In this document: piece after piece, positions 8,356-16,425 of the stretch | Layout: every line of letters starts with the position of its first letter | Position numbering within the stretch: position 1 is the stretch's first letter | Assembly: GCA_012513005.1 (NCBI GenBank) | Contig: JAAZCZ010000110.1 | Span: forward strand, 1-30,852 | Direction of reading: 5' to 3' | DNA length: 30,852 nt | Source: Oscillospiraceae bacterium | GTDB lineage: Bacteria; Bacillota; Clostridia; Oscillospirales; Oscillospiraceae | The notes under the pieces: model-generated | What the model was told of the DNA's origin: nothing | The model's input: only the letters and a program-made list of their open reading frames with translations | Database searches by the model: none | Made by a program: the position numbers and the translations under genes

Positions 8356-9861
8356 GTGCCCACGACTTGGAAACGCAGTCCTGAGGAGCTGCATAAGATT
8401 TATATCGCCAACACTGAGGCTTTTTATCTTGTTGCCGGAAGGTCAATGACTGTCCAGCTCGATGAGTTTATGGCGCAATGTGCGCTCGGGCTTTGGAGCA
8501 AGGCTTCAGGTATAACCCAGCTGCATGTTGATACCTTTAATCAGCTTTATTCTAAAAGCAGAAAGCCTAAGGATAAGCTGCTCTGGGAGCTTACTTCCGA
8601 TGTATGTCTTTCGCATGAGCTTTTGCCCCCGTTTTTTCTTTGGGGGCTTGCTGAGAAGGATAAAAGAAGCGGCACCGATGTTTCTAGGGTTTTTGTGCGC
8701 ATGGTCACAAATATTCTGCTGCATTTAGCTGCTGTTGATGATGAGGTTAGCTTAGCTGAGGCTGAGTTTATCACCGACTGCACCGACAGGCTGACTGCTG
8801 TTTGCAACTCAGCCGGAGTGAGAGAATCCCGTTCGGCTATTAATGCTCTTGACTATGTCACTAGCGGTGAGCCTCCCTTTATTCAGCGCTACGGTGCTTC
8901 TGCTTCTTCTGAAAAAGGAAATGACGCTGCAAATGAAGAAAATAAAGAAGAGAAAGCAGCAGTAGATGAAGCCGCCGAGGAGGAGAAACCCTCTTTTGAG
9001 GAGCTAATGGCGGAGCTTGAAGGACTTGTCGGACTAAAAACAGTAAAAAGAGACGTTAAAAGCCTTTTAAATCTTGTTAAAGTCCACGAGCTACGTAAAG
9101 CGGCTGAACTGCCCACTGCTCCCATGTCACTTCACATGGTGTTCTTGGGTAACCCCGGCACCGGAAAAACAACAGTTGCCCGGATGCTTGGCAAGCTTTA
9201 TGCCGCAATCGGCGTTTTGAGAACAGGTCAGCTCATTGAGGTAGACAGGTCCGGTTTAGTTGCCGGCTTTGTCGGGCAGACGGCGCTAAAAACTCAGGAG
9301 GTTATTAAGTCTGCATTAGGCGGTGTACTGTTTATTGACGAGGCTTATTCTCTCTCGCTAGGGGGAGAAAACGATTTTGGTCGCGAAGCCATTGAGACTC
9401 TGTTAAAAGCAATGGAGGATAACAGACACGACCTTGTTGTTATTGTTGCAGGCTACGATGAGCCGATGGAGAATTTTATAAATTCAAACCCGGGTTTGCA
9501 ATCTAGATTTGGTCGCAAGATATACTTCCCTGACTATAATGGCGAGCAGCTAAAAGCCATGTTTGATATTATGTGTAAGAAAAACGGATATGTTCTCGAC
9601 GAAAATGCCGAAAAAGAAGCAAAAGAACTGTTCTGTCGTCTATATGATGAGCGCGGAGACAATTTCGGTAACGGCAGAGATGTCAGAAATATTTTTGAGC
9701 GAATGATAATAACTCACTCAAACAGGATGGCAGGCATTGAAAACCCAAGTAAAGAGGAACTCATGACTTTTATCTCCTCTGATTTTTTAGAGGAACCTGA
9801 CGATGCTGAAGAAGATACAAAAACTACTGAAGATAATAAACCTAAAGGAGAATCAGAATGA
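8356..9861 (+). CDS. TerB-like/AAA+ ATPase of the CbbX/SpoVK type
   Basis: This 501-residue protein starts at a GTG preceded by GAGGTG at a 6-nt gap. An in-frame TTG at 8290 is rejected because it is the -35 box. The N-terminal ~190 residues are helical; around residues 115-140 the pattern HLAAVDDEVSLAEAEF resembles the acidic helix-turn of TerB/DjlA-like domains. A charged Glu/Lys linker follows. The AAA+ domain has Walker A GNPGTGKT at 265-272, Walker B VLFIDEA with D328 and E329, and a probable arginine finger in LQSRFGRKI. The AAA+ part is closest to the CbbX/CfxQ and SpoVK group, whose members remodel protein complexes such as red-type Rubisco. No Rubisco is here and the client is unknown. 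The C-terminus is acidic. It overlaps the next gene by ATGA. Confidence 0.88.
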   Translation: MPTTWKRSPEELHKIYIANTEAFYLVAGRSMTVQLDEFMAQCALGLWSKASGITQLHVDTFNQLYSKSRKPKDKLLWELTSDVCLSHELLPPFFLWGLAEKDKRSGTDVSRVFVRMVTNILLHLAAVDDEVSLAEAEFITDCTDRLTAVCNSAGVRESRSAINALDYVTSGEPPFIQRYGASASSEKGNDAANEENKEEKAAVDEAAEEEKPSFEELMAELEGLVGLKTVKRDVKSLLNLVKVHELRKAAELPTAPMSLHMVFLGNPGTGKTTVARMLGKLYAAIGVLRTGQLIEVDRSGLVAGFVGQTALKTQEVIKSALGGVLFIDEAYSLSLGGENDFGREAIETLLKAMEDNRHDLVVIVAGYDEPMENFINSNPGLQSRFGRKIYFPDYNGEQLKAMFDIMCKKNGYVLDENAEKEAKELFCRLYDERGDNFGNGRDVRNIFERMIITHSNRMAGIENPSKEELMTFISSDFLEEPDDAEEDTKTTEDNKPKGESE

Positions 9862-10655
9862 ATTATGATAAGCTAAAAGCTTGTGAACTGTTTTTACTTG
9901 ATATGGACGGCACGCTCTATCTTGGTGACGAGGTTTTTGACGGGGCTGTTGACTTTATTCACACACTTGAAAAAACCGGCAAAAAGTATATTTATCTCAC
10001 AAATAACTCATCTCGCGCAGGGGTTGACTATATCGCAAGGCTTCATAAGTTGGGATTTCCCTGTTTGCCCGAGAATGTGTTTACTTCCGGCATGGCAACA
10101 GCTATGTATTTAAATTCAAACTACAAGGGAAAGCCTGTCTACCCTGTCGGCACACGAGCATTTGTTCGCGAGCTTAAGGATTACGGCATTAACATTACAG
10201 ACAAAGACGATGCCGAGGTAGTTTGTGTCGGCTTTGATACTGAGCTAGTTTATGAGAAGCTTGACAGGGCTGTGCATTTTCTGCGCCGCGGGGCTGTATT
10301 TATTGCTGCAAACCCGGACTGGGTATGCCCCATGCCCGACGATGAGGTGCTGCCTGATTGCGGAAGTATTTGTGCACTACTGACAGCTGCAACAGATAAG
10401 CATCCCAAGTATATTGGTAAGCCAAATCGCAGTATGATTGATACGATTTCCGAAATGACCGGTATTGCTAACGAAAAGATTTGTGCAGTCGGCGACAGAC
10501 TATACACCGATATCGCTGTTGCTGTTAATGCAGGCTCTGTGTCTGTGCTTGTTATGTCGGGAGAAACTACCGAGGAAATATTAAATGAGTCTGAGACTAA
10601 GCCCGACTATGTTCTGCGTGATGTTGTCGAATTGGGAAACATACTAAGTAATTAG
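9858..10655 (+). CDS. HAD-IIA (NagD-like) sugar-phosphate phosphatase
   Basis: This 265-residue protein belongs to the NagD/PNPase-like group of haloacid dehalogenase hydrolases, cytosolic phosphatases with a type IIA cap. The nucleophile motif DMDGT has D15 and D17. TNNSS is motif II, GKPN supplies the motif III lysine region, and VGDRLYTDI is motif IV. Family members hydrolyse nucleotide or sugar phosphates such as glycerol phosphate, 4-nitrophenyl phosphate and UMP; the substrate here cannot be told. AAAGGAGA precedes the ATG, which overlaps the stop of the AAA+ gene in ATGA, so the two are translationally coupled and may act together. Confidence 0.93.
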   Translation: MNYDKLKACELFLLDMDGTLYLGDEVFDGAVDFIHTLEKTGKKYIYLTNNSSRAGVDYIARLHKLGFPCLPENVFTSGMATAMYLNSNYKGKPVYPVGTRAFVRELKDYGINITDKDDAEVVCVGFDTELVYEKLDRAVHFLRRGAVFIAANPDWVCPMPDDEVLPDCGSICALLTAATDKHPKYIGKPNRSMIDTISEMTGIANEKICAVGDRLYTDIAVAVNAGSVSVLVMSGETTEEILNESETKPDYVLRDVVELGNILSN

Positions 10656-10687
10656 TTTTTGCTTTTTATTAAATATTTTAAAAAATT

Positions 10688-10715
10688 ATAGCCGAGCTCA
10701 TATGAGCTCGGCTAT
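10688..10715. terminator. 28-bp perfect palindrome, bidirectional terminator
   Basis: The two 14-bp arms (ATAGCCGAGCTCAT and its exact complement) sit between the convergent HAD and phosphodiesterase genes. On the minus strand it is followed by TATAATTTTTT, a good U tract; on the plus strand by a weaker TTTATATT. Best read as the terminator for the minus-strand gene, possibly serving both. Confidence 0.75.
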
Positions 10716-10731
10716 TGGCTTTATATTATGT

Positions 10732-11556
10732 TTAGAACTTCACCCTGGGTCTGTAAAACTGGAATATAACAGCGTCGTTATTTTCTTCGTTTGTCCAGTC
10801 TAATGCGGTCCATGCAACCTTCATTGCGCCCATTGCCTCACAGGCTCTGACTAAAAACGGCTTTTTTATTATTTCATATGCAATGAAGTGAGGTCTTGCA
10901 AGCACATTTGTAAGCAGGTTTCCCAGCACAAATGCCTGTACTTTTTTTGTGTCTTCCAGAAGATTCTTGGGAGTTGTGGAAAGCTGACCGCGGAGCATAT
11001 GAGGAGCATGCAGCCTAAACCACATAACTATACGAGGATCAAAGCTCTCTATGCAGCAGGTACTTCCGCTTGCTTCTATTATTTCAAGAGTCTTTCTGCA
11101 TAGCTCACGGTTTTTGCTGCCGCGTTTTAGTTCTACAATCACAGGCGCGTGTTTGCCCATGGCTTTTAGTGCTTCTTTTAGACTGGGGATACCGTATTCC
11201 GTGTCAAGCAGTTTTAGTTTGCGAAGCTCTTCCCAAGTCATATCCTCAACCTTGGCGTCAACACCGCACATCCGCTCTAAGGTGTTGTCGTGGAAAACGA
11301 TAACCTCGCCGTCTGCTGAAAGGCGGACATCAAGCTCAACTCCGTAGCCTATTCTTGCAGCTGCCGTGAATGCCGGAAGTGAATTTTCCGGTATGCTCTT
11401 ATTGATCTTGTGGAGACCTCTGTGAGCATAGTTTCTGTTCATGAAGGGCTCTTTCATTTCTTTGTCTTGTTTAGCAGGCGCTATTAGGTATGCTCCTAAA
11501 CCGATTGCCCCTATTAATCCACCCGCTGCGCAAATAAGCGCTTTTTTCTTACTCAT
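10732..11556 (-). CDS. Membrane-anchored glycerophosphodiester phosphodiesterase
   Basis: This family cleaves glycerophosphodiesters to glycerol 3-phosphate and an alcohol, in lipid turnover or phosphate/carbon salvage. The 274-residue protein has an N-terminal hydrophobic segment (about 6-25), so it is probably anchored with the enzyme outside. Catalytic signatures are clear: H45-R46 in the HRG motif, PEN at 56-58, E74 and D76 in ELDVR, and H89 in VFHD. GDPD folds are usually 230-260 residues, so this is full length. AAGGGG precedes the ATG. It is divergent from the MFS transporter and has its own promoter. Confidence 0.92.
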   Translation of the reverse strand: MSKKKALICAAGGLIGAIGLGAYLIAPAKQDKEMKEPFMNRNYAHRGLHKINKSIPENSLPAFTAAARIGYGVELDVRLSADGEVIVFHDNTLERMCGVDAKVEDMTWEELRKLKLLDTEYGIPSLKEALKAMGKHAPVIVELKRGSKNRELCRKTLEIIEASGSTCCIESFDPRIVMWFRLHAPHMLRGQLSTTPKNLLEDTKKVQAFVLGNLLTNVLARPHFIAYEIIKKPFLVRACEAMGAMKVAWTALDWTNEENNDAVIFQFYRPRVKF

Positions 11557-11588
11557 TTATTAAAGGCCCCTTCCGATGTTTTCGTATT

Positions 11589-11617
11589 ATTTTACAATAT
11601 TTGTATTCTTTCGTCAA
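11589..11617 (-). promoter_or_regulatory. Sigma-A promoter of the phosphodiesterase gene
   Basis: On the minus strand TTGACG (11612-11617), 17 bp, TAAAAT (11589-11594). The predicted start near 11582 gives a leader of about 26 nt. Confidence 0.75.
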
Positions 11618-11624
11618 ATTATTG

Positions 11625-11653
11625 TTGTTTTATTCTCGGGAATATCATACTAT
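11625..11653 (+). promoter_or_regulatory. Possible sigma-A promoter of the MFS transporter
   Basis: TTGTTT (11625-11630), 17 bp, TACTAT (11648-11653). Both boxes are imperfect, but the position gives a 35-nt leader. Confidence 0.45.
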
Positions 11654-11694
11654 TAGTGTAAATCAAAATTTTCTGTAATTTTGTGGAGGTAGAC

Positions 11695-13242
11695 ATGAAA
11701 CTCGACTATAAGAAAACTATATTTGTCGGCTTCGCCTTTTTCCTGATTTGCGCATTTTGGCAGGCCTACGACACAATTATCCCTAAGATTTTAACGGATA
11801 AGTTCGGCATGCCCCACAGTTTGTCGGGAGTTATTATGGCGCTGGATAATGTGCTGGCTCTCTTTTTATTGCCACTTTTCGGAACTCTATCCGACAAATG
11901 TGAAAGTAAGCGTGGGAGAAGAACTCCCTATATTATTTTCGGCACTGTCTTAGCTGCTGTGTTTATTGTTGTTCTGTCTTTTGCTGACGGCATGCAGCTA
12001 AAAGCTCTTAAAGATGTAACTCCTGCTAATCCGGCGGCACAGGAAGTTCTTTATGATGCGAATCTTGATATACTAACCCCTACCGGCGACAAGATAAATA
12101 TTCAGGAAAAATTCTCAAAAGAGGAGTTTACCGCTATTCCTGCTAAAAATGAGGACGGAAAAACTAATTTAGACTACACAAACTTTGTTGTGCCGGCTAG
12201 GCAGGCATTTGCTCGCGCTGTAACATCACACAATAAAACACCACTTATTATCTTTATTGCTATTTTACTTGTTATACTCGTCTCAATGGCTACCTTCCGA
12301 AGTCCGGCGGTTGCGCTTATGCCCGATGTGACTATTAAGCCTTTAAGAAGTAAGGCAAATGCAATTATTAATCTCATGGGTTCGGCAGGCGGAATCATTG
12401 TGCTTGTTTTAGGCATGGTTTTCGGCACCGGCAAGTCACAAAACGCACTCATGAACTATACGAGCTTTTTTATAACTATTGCAAGCGTTATGTTGGTTGC
12501 TCTGACTGTGTTTTTAATCAAGGTCAAAGAGCCCAAGCTTGTTGCTGAAATGCACGAGGAGAGTGTAAGATTCGGTATTGATGACGGCAGCGGCTCTGAA
12601 TCCGAGGAAAACGGGGATAAGAAAGACGGGCTGACAGTAGCTGAGAGAAAGTCTCTTATCCTGATACTCGCTTCCGTTGTGCTTTGGTTTTTCGGTTACA
12701 ATGCAGTTATCAGCAAATATTCGGTGTATGCAAGCTCTGTTTTAAACCTTGACTATAACCTAACACTAACTATAGCCACGGCAGCTGCAATTTTAGCCTA
12801 CATCCCCGTGGGTATGGTGGCTTCAAAAATCGGCAGAAAAAGGACTATTATTGCAGGTATTATTATACTCTTTGCCTCATTTTTCGGAGCGTCATTTATC
12901 AGAGCCGGAAGCCCCGTTATGGTTATGAACGTATTATTTATAACCGCAGGAATCGGCTGGGCAACCATTAACGTGAATAGCTATCCCATGGTCGTTGAGC
13001 TTTCCAAAAGCAACAATGTAGGCAGATACACAGGGTTTTACTACACGGCAAGTATGGCAGCGCAGATTGCAACGCCAATGCTCTCCGGTCTTATAATTGA
13101 CAAATTCGGCATGACCACACTATTCCCCTACGGTTTTATTTTCGTCATTGCCGCTTTGTTTACCATGATCTTTGTCATGCACGGAGATAACAAGCCCACA
13201 CCTCAAAAATCTAAGCTCGAGGCTTTTGATTCAGCTGACTAA
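11695..13242 (+). CDS. MFS transporter, GPH/SLC45-like
   Basis: This 515-residue, 12-helix-type permease resembles the sugar:cation symporters of the GPH/SLC45 group in the major facilitator superfamily. A motif-A-like loop, GTLSDKCESKRGRRTPYI, follows helix 2, and a related GMVASKIGRKRT loop is in the second half. Two features stand out: an ~85-residue polar insertion (about 98-182) between helices 3 and 4 that should lie outside the cell, and an acidic central cytoplasmic loop (GSESEENGDKKDG). The ATG at 11695 is chosen because GGAGG stands 5 nt before it; a GTG four codons upstream overlaps that site. The substrate is probably a sugar or glycoside. It is monocistronic and ends at a strong terminator. 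Confidence 0.88.
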   Translation: MKLDYKKTIFVGFAFFLICAFWQAYDTIIPKILTDKFGMPHSLSGVIMALDNVLALFLLPLFGTLSDKCESKRGRRTPYIIFGTVLAAVFIVVLSFADGMQLKALKDVTPANPAAQEVLYDANLDILTPTGDKINIQEKFSKEEFTAIPAKNEDGKTNLDYTNFVVPARQAFARAVTSHNKTPLIIFIAILLVILVSMATFRSPAVALMPDVTIKPLRSKANAIINLMGSAGGIIVLVLGMVFGTGKSQNALMNYTSFFITIASVMLVALTVFLIKVKEPKLVAEMHEESVRFGIDDGSGSESEENGDKKDGLTVAERKSLILILASVVLWFFGYNAVISKYSVYASSVLNLDYNLTLTIATAAAILAYIPVGMVASKIGRKRTIIAGIIILFASFFGASFIRAGSPVMVMNVLFITAGIGWATINVNSYPMVVELSKSNNVGRYTGFYYTASMAAQIATPMLSGLIIDKFGMTTLFPYGFIFVIAALFTMIFVMHGDNKPTPQKSKLEAFDSAD

Positions 13243-13266
13243 GCTCTAGATTACATTTGTATCAGT

Positions 13267-13309
13267 AATCCCCGAAGTCGATCGCTTTTCGGCTTCGGGG
13301 ATTTATTGT
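13267..13309 (+). terminator. Intrinsic terminator after the MFS gene
   Basis: An 11-bp stem (AATCCCCGAAG at 13267-13277 with CTTCGGGGATT at 13293-13303) is followed by TATTGTTT. Confidence 0.85.
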
Positions 13310-13320
13310 TTGCTATCATT

Positions 13321-13390
13321 TTTCTCAATATCTCTTGCAATTTTGAGAAAAAATCTTTATAATTCTCATAATTATGAGAATTGTGAGAAA
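13321..13390 (+). promoter_or_regulatory. Cluster of TGAGAA boxes with a perfect palindrome
   Basis: Five copies of a (T/A/G)TGAGAA(A/T) box lie here: 13321-13328 (minus strand), 13343-13350, 13362-13369 (minus strand), 13374-13381 and 13383-13390. The third and fourth make a perfect 22-bp palindrome at 13361-13382 (half-site ATGAGAATT). It overlaps the end of the -10 box and the predicted start site. Inference: autoregulatory operator for the AcoR-type regulator encoded downstream. Confidence 0.65.
13335..13363 (+). promoter_or_regulatory. Sigma-A promoter of the lipoate ligase/regulator operon
   Basis: TTGCAA (13335-13340), 17 bp, a perfect TATAAT (13358-13363). The spacer contains TTGAGAAA. 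The predicted start near 13370 gives a leader of about 33 nt and falls within the palindrome. Confidence 0.8.
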
Positions 13391-13402
13391 ATAGGTGAAA
13401 AA

Positions 13403-14401
13403 TTGGACATTCACTATTTGGAAACAGGAAGCTTTGACCCTGCTATAAATCTTGCAACCGAAGAGTTTGTTTTAGAAAACCGCAGGAGCGGTGACTGGCT
13501 AATGCTTTGGCAGAATGATAACACGGTTGTAATAGGCCTAAATCAGAACACAGTTGAAGAAATAAACCCCGATTTTATCGAGAAGCATGGCACTACGGTC
13601 ATTAGAAGAAACACCGGCGGTGGCGCTGTTTATCACGACCTCGGAAACCTTAACTACTCTTTTTTTTCCGATTTAGGGGATGCCGAAGAGCTCACAATGG
13701 AAAGGTTTACTCTGCCGGTCTGCACAGCTCTTAAAAAAATGGGTGTAAATGCCGAAACCTCAGGCAGAAATGACATTATTGTCGAAGGTAAAAAAGTATC
13801 AGGGGTGGCACAAAGAATATCCGGCAATCGTATACTTCACCACGGTACTTTGCTTTTTAATTCTGACACAGATTTGATTGCGGGCGCACTTAGAGTTGAT
13901 TCTGCTAAGTTTAAGTCTAAAAGCTCTAAGTCTGTAAAAAGTCGTGTTGCAAACATTGTTGATTTTCTTCCTGCACCATTAACAATTTCTGAATTTAAGC
14001 AAAAACTATTGGCAGCACTTGCCGGACAAGGTCTTGTTCGTGAAGTACTTGCAGATGAAGAGAAGCAAATAGTGTCATCTCTGGCAGACAGCAAGTACAG
14101 ATCTTTTGACTGGAACTACGGTCGCTCCCCTGTCTGCAGCCTCAGCTGTAAGAAACGCTTTGACTGCGGTACTTTAGAGATTAAGCTCAGTATAGATAGA
14201 ACTGTGATATCTGATCTTGCTTTCTTTGGAGATTTTTTAGCAGCAGAGCCATGTACTCCTGTTAAAGATGCGCTTATAGGCGTACCTTTTGAGCGTAATG
14301 CCGTGACTAGTGCAATAGCAAACTCATTTAGACAGCAAATGTTCGGCAATATTTCCGCTAATGAAATAATAGAAATAATTTTTGGGGAATCGGAGCTTTA
14401 G
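13403..14401 (+). CDS. lplA: Lipoate--protein ligase
   Basis: LplA attaches free lipoate to the lysine of lipoyl domains using ATP. The 332-residue protein has the signature RRNTGGGAVYHD at about 68-79, a KVSG motif supplying the catalytic lysine, and GNRILHHGTLLF. A C-terminal accessory domain (about 245-332) is present, so it is the full bidomain enzyme. I chose a TTG start at 13403 because AGGTG stands 5 nt before it and homology begins there (DIHYLETGSFDP); an upstream in-frame ATG would start inside the preceding terminator's tail and before the promoter. It is followed after 1 nt by the regulator. Context: its targets are very likely the E2 and E3 lipoyl domains encoded downstream. Confidence 0.93.
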   Translation: MDIHYLETGSFDPAINLATEEFVLENRRSGDWLMLWQNDNTVVIGLNQNTVEEINPDFIEKHGTTVIRRNTGGGAVYHDLGNLNYSFFSDLGDAEELTMERFTLPVCTALKKMGVNAETSGRNDIIVEGKKVSGVAQRISGNRILHHGTLLFNSDTDLIAGALRVDSAKFKSKSSKSVKSRVANIVDFLPAPLTISEFKQKLLAALAGQGLVREVLADEEKQIVSSLADSKYRSFDWNYGRSPVCSLSCKKRFDCGTLEIKLSIDRTVISDLAFFGDFLAAEPCTPVKDALIGVPFERNAVTSAIANSFRQQMFGNISANEIIEIIFGESEL

Positions 14402-14402
14402 T

Positions 14403-16328
14403 ATGGATAAAAAAACGCTTTTAGAGATTTGGAACAAGTTTATTTATGATGATCTTCATGATTCAAGACTTAATCCATATGTTATGGATTCTTGGATAAA
14501 GTGCAGAGCTGCCGGTGTTGATCCATTTGGTGGAGTAGGCAGTGCTCCTAACGAAAAGTTGCTGGCAAGTATTGTTGCCGCTAACAGCACGCTCATAAAA
14601 ACAGCACTTCCTATTATGCAAAGTGTTTTTGAGATCGTTCGTGATACAGAATATCTTCTTGTTTTAACAGACAGTGTCGGGTATATCCTAGAAACTATGG
14701 GTGATGAAAAAGTCAGCATTAGAAGCCGAGATATGCGTTTTACAAGAGGTGTTCTTTGGAACTCTCATGCGGTTGGGACAAACGCAATCAGTGTTGCTTT
14801 GGACTATGACACTCCTATAGCAATGAGAGGAGCCGAGCATTATTGTAAGCTACACCATGAATGGACTTGTTCTGCAGCTCCAATTCACGGCGTAGACGGT
14901 GAAATTATAGGGTGTATAGATTTGTCAGGCGATGTAGACACACAACACGAGCACAGCCTTGCTCTTATTCTTGCCATTGCATATGGGATCGAAACGCAGC
15001 TAAAGTTATGGCACAGTGCAGAAATAATGCGCGCTGCTTTGGAGAGTAGTGCAAACGGAATATTGCTTCTGGGTGAAGGATATTGCCCTGAATGGGCAAA
15101 CAGCGTTGCTCTCGGAATGTTTGGTTTTTCCGAAGAGAAGCTTAAAAATACAGACTTCCGTACACTGGTTCCCGATGTCGACTGGTCAGAACTTGACATG
15201 CATGGGACAAACAGGCTGTTTTCGGATGATGTACGTGTTATCACGTCAGACGGAAATATTTATTGTTCACTTGCTATATATCCTTCATTAAGCGGAGAAA
15301 CAAAAATGCTTAATGTTACGCTTTCAAAACAAAAGCATCTTATAAAAGCTGTAAATAAACTAAGTGGAAACAGAGCAAGATTCGCATTTGATGACCTGCA
15401 TACAAAAGCTCCCGAAATGAAAAAAACACTTGCACTCGCTAAAAAGTATGCCGATTACGAGGGAAATATTCTGATTGAGGGAGAGCACGGTACAGGCAAA
15501 GAGCTAATTGCTCAAGCGATACACAACGCGAGCGCGAGGGCTTCCGGGCCTTTTGTTGCTGTTAACTGCGCATCGCTCCCGAGGGAATCTCTTGAAGAGG
15601 AACTTTTCGGCTATGAGGCAGGAGCTTCGTTTGGAAACCGAACAGAGGGAAATCCCGGACGCTTTGAGCTCGCAAATAAGGGGACCTTGTATTTAGACGG
15701 AGTTAACAATCTCCCTTTGGAATTTCAGAGTAAGTTGCTTCGTGTTGTTGATACACACACAATATCGCGCTTAGGCAGTACTTCAAGCGACATTAGCCTT
15801 GACATACGCATAATAGCTTCTTCCAGCAAAAGCCTGCTTCAAGTAGTTGAAAACGGCGGATTCTACCGTGACCTCTATGACAGACTCAGTGTTCTTAAAC
15901 TGGATGTTCCTCCCCTTAGGCAAAGAAGAGCCGATATAAGCAGCTTTGTTCTAAATATGCTCGAATGGCTAAATGCATCAGTTCCCGATATGTCTAAAGT
16001 CGTATCTGAAGAGTTTATGGATGCACTTATTAACTATGAGTGGCCGGGTAATATAAGAGAGCTTCAGAATGGGCTTGAACGAGCTTTTTACGCGTGTAGC
16101 GGCAATGTTCTGGATTCATCAATTCTCAGCTTTGTTATTGACACATCGGCAAGTAGCCTTGTTTTACGTAGCAATTACAATGGCGAAGCTCTAAGAATAA
16201 CAAGAGCCCTTGAAGAAAGTGACGGCGATGTGGCTTTGGCTGCAAAAAAGCTAGAAATAAGCCGCGCTACAATGTACAGAAGACTGAACAAGTTTGGGAT
16301 TGACCCTAAAAGAAGCTTTAGAAAATAG
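14403..16328 (+). CDS. acoR: AcoR-type regulator lacking sigma-54 motifs
   Basis: This 641-residue regulator has the AcoR layout: a GAF domain (about 55-190, with GTNAISVAL and CSAAPIHG), a PAS-like domain (about 205-260), an AAA+ domain (about 330-560) and a C-terminal Fis-type helix-turn-helix (about 595-635, ending ISRATMYRRLNKFGI). Walker A is intact (GEHGTGK, 360-366). The loop that contacts sigma-54, normally GAFTGA, reads GASFGN (407-412), and Walker B reads LYLDG, with glycine (433) where the catalytic glutamate should be. It should therefore neither activate sigma-54 polymerase nor hydrolyse ATP well. Like TyrR, it may act on sigma-A promoters. GGAG lies 7 nt before the chosen ATG. 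Likely ligand: acetoin or a related signal at the GAF domain. Confidence 0.9.
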   Translation: MDKKTLLEIWNKFIYDDLHDSRLNPYVMDSWIKCRAAGVDPFGGVGSAPNEKLLASIVAANSTLIKTALPIMQSVFEIVRDTEYLLVLTDSVGYILETMGDEKVSIRSRDMRFTRGVLWNSHAVGTNAISVALDYDTPIAMRGAEHYCKLHHEWTCSAAPIHGVDGEIIGCIDLSGDVDTQHEHSLALILAIAYGIETQLKLWHSAEIMRAALESSANGILLLGEGYCPEWANSVALGMFGFSEEKLKNTDFRTLVPDVDWSELDMHGTNRLFSDDVRVITSDGNIYCSLAIYPSLSGETKMLNVTLSKQKHLIKAVNKLSGNRARFAFDDLHTKAPEMKKTLALAKKYADYEGNILIEGEHGTGKELIAQAIHNASARASGPFVAVNCASLPRESLEEELFGYEAGASFGNRTEGNPGRFELANKGTLYLDGVNNLPLEFQSKLLRVVDTHTISRLGSTSSDISLDIRIIASSSKSLLQVVENGGFYRDLYDRLSVLKLDVPPLRQRRADISSFVLNMLEWLNASVPDMSKVVSEEFMDALINYEWPGNIRELQNGLERAFYACSGNVLDSSILSFVIDTSASSLVLRSNYNGEALRITRALEESDGDVALAAKKLEISRATMYRRLNKFGIDPKRSFRK

Positions 16329-16330
16329 AC

Positions 16331-16362
16331 TCTGAGTGTCCGTGCAACGGCGAATACTCAGA
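16331..16362 (+). other. Imperfect hairpin after the regulator gene
   Basis: TCTGAGT (16331-16337) pairs with ACTCAGA (16356-16362), with an inner CCGT/ACGG stem. There is no T tract, so it is not a terminator on its own. Confidence 0.35.
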
Positions 16363-16369
16363 AACAGAT

Positions 16370-16416
16370 TTGAGATTTTCATAGATTATTGAGAATTATT
16401 TGAGAATTTTGAGAAT
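16370..16416 (+). repeat. Phased TTGAGAWT direct repeats, candidate upstream activating sequence
   Basis: Four boxes start at 16370 (TTGAGATT), 16389, 16400 and 16409 (TTGAGAAT). The last three are 11 and 9 bp apart, close to one helical turn. They lie about 155-200 bp upstream of the predicted start of the dehydrogenase operon, and match the boxes before the lipoate ligase gene. Inference: binding array for the AcoR-type regulator. Confidence 0.65.
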
Positions 16417-16425
16417 ATTATAGAT

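Noticed and set aside
10688..10715. Perfect 28-bp palindrome considered as an operator or attachment site
   Set aside because: It lies between convergent genes with a U tract on the minus strand, which fits a terminator best.
13310..13402. Upstream ATG extension of the lipoate ligase
   Set aside because: It would begin in the tail of the preceding terminator, before the promoter, and adds 31 residues with no family match.
14885..15244. 119-codon minus-strand frame within the regulator gene
   Set aside because: It is antisense to the GAF/PAS region with Ser/Arg-rich composition and no start signals.
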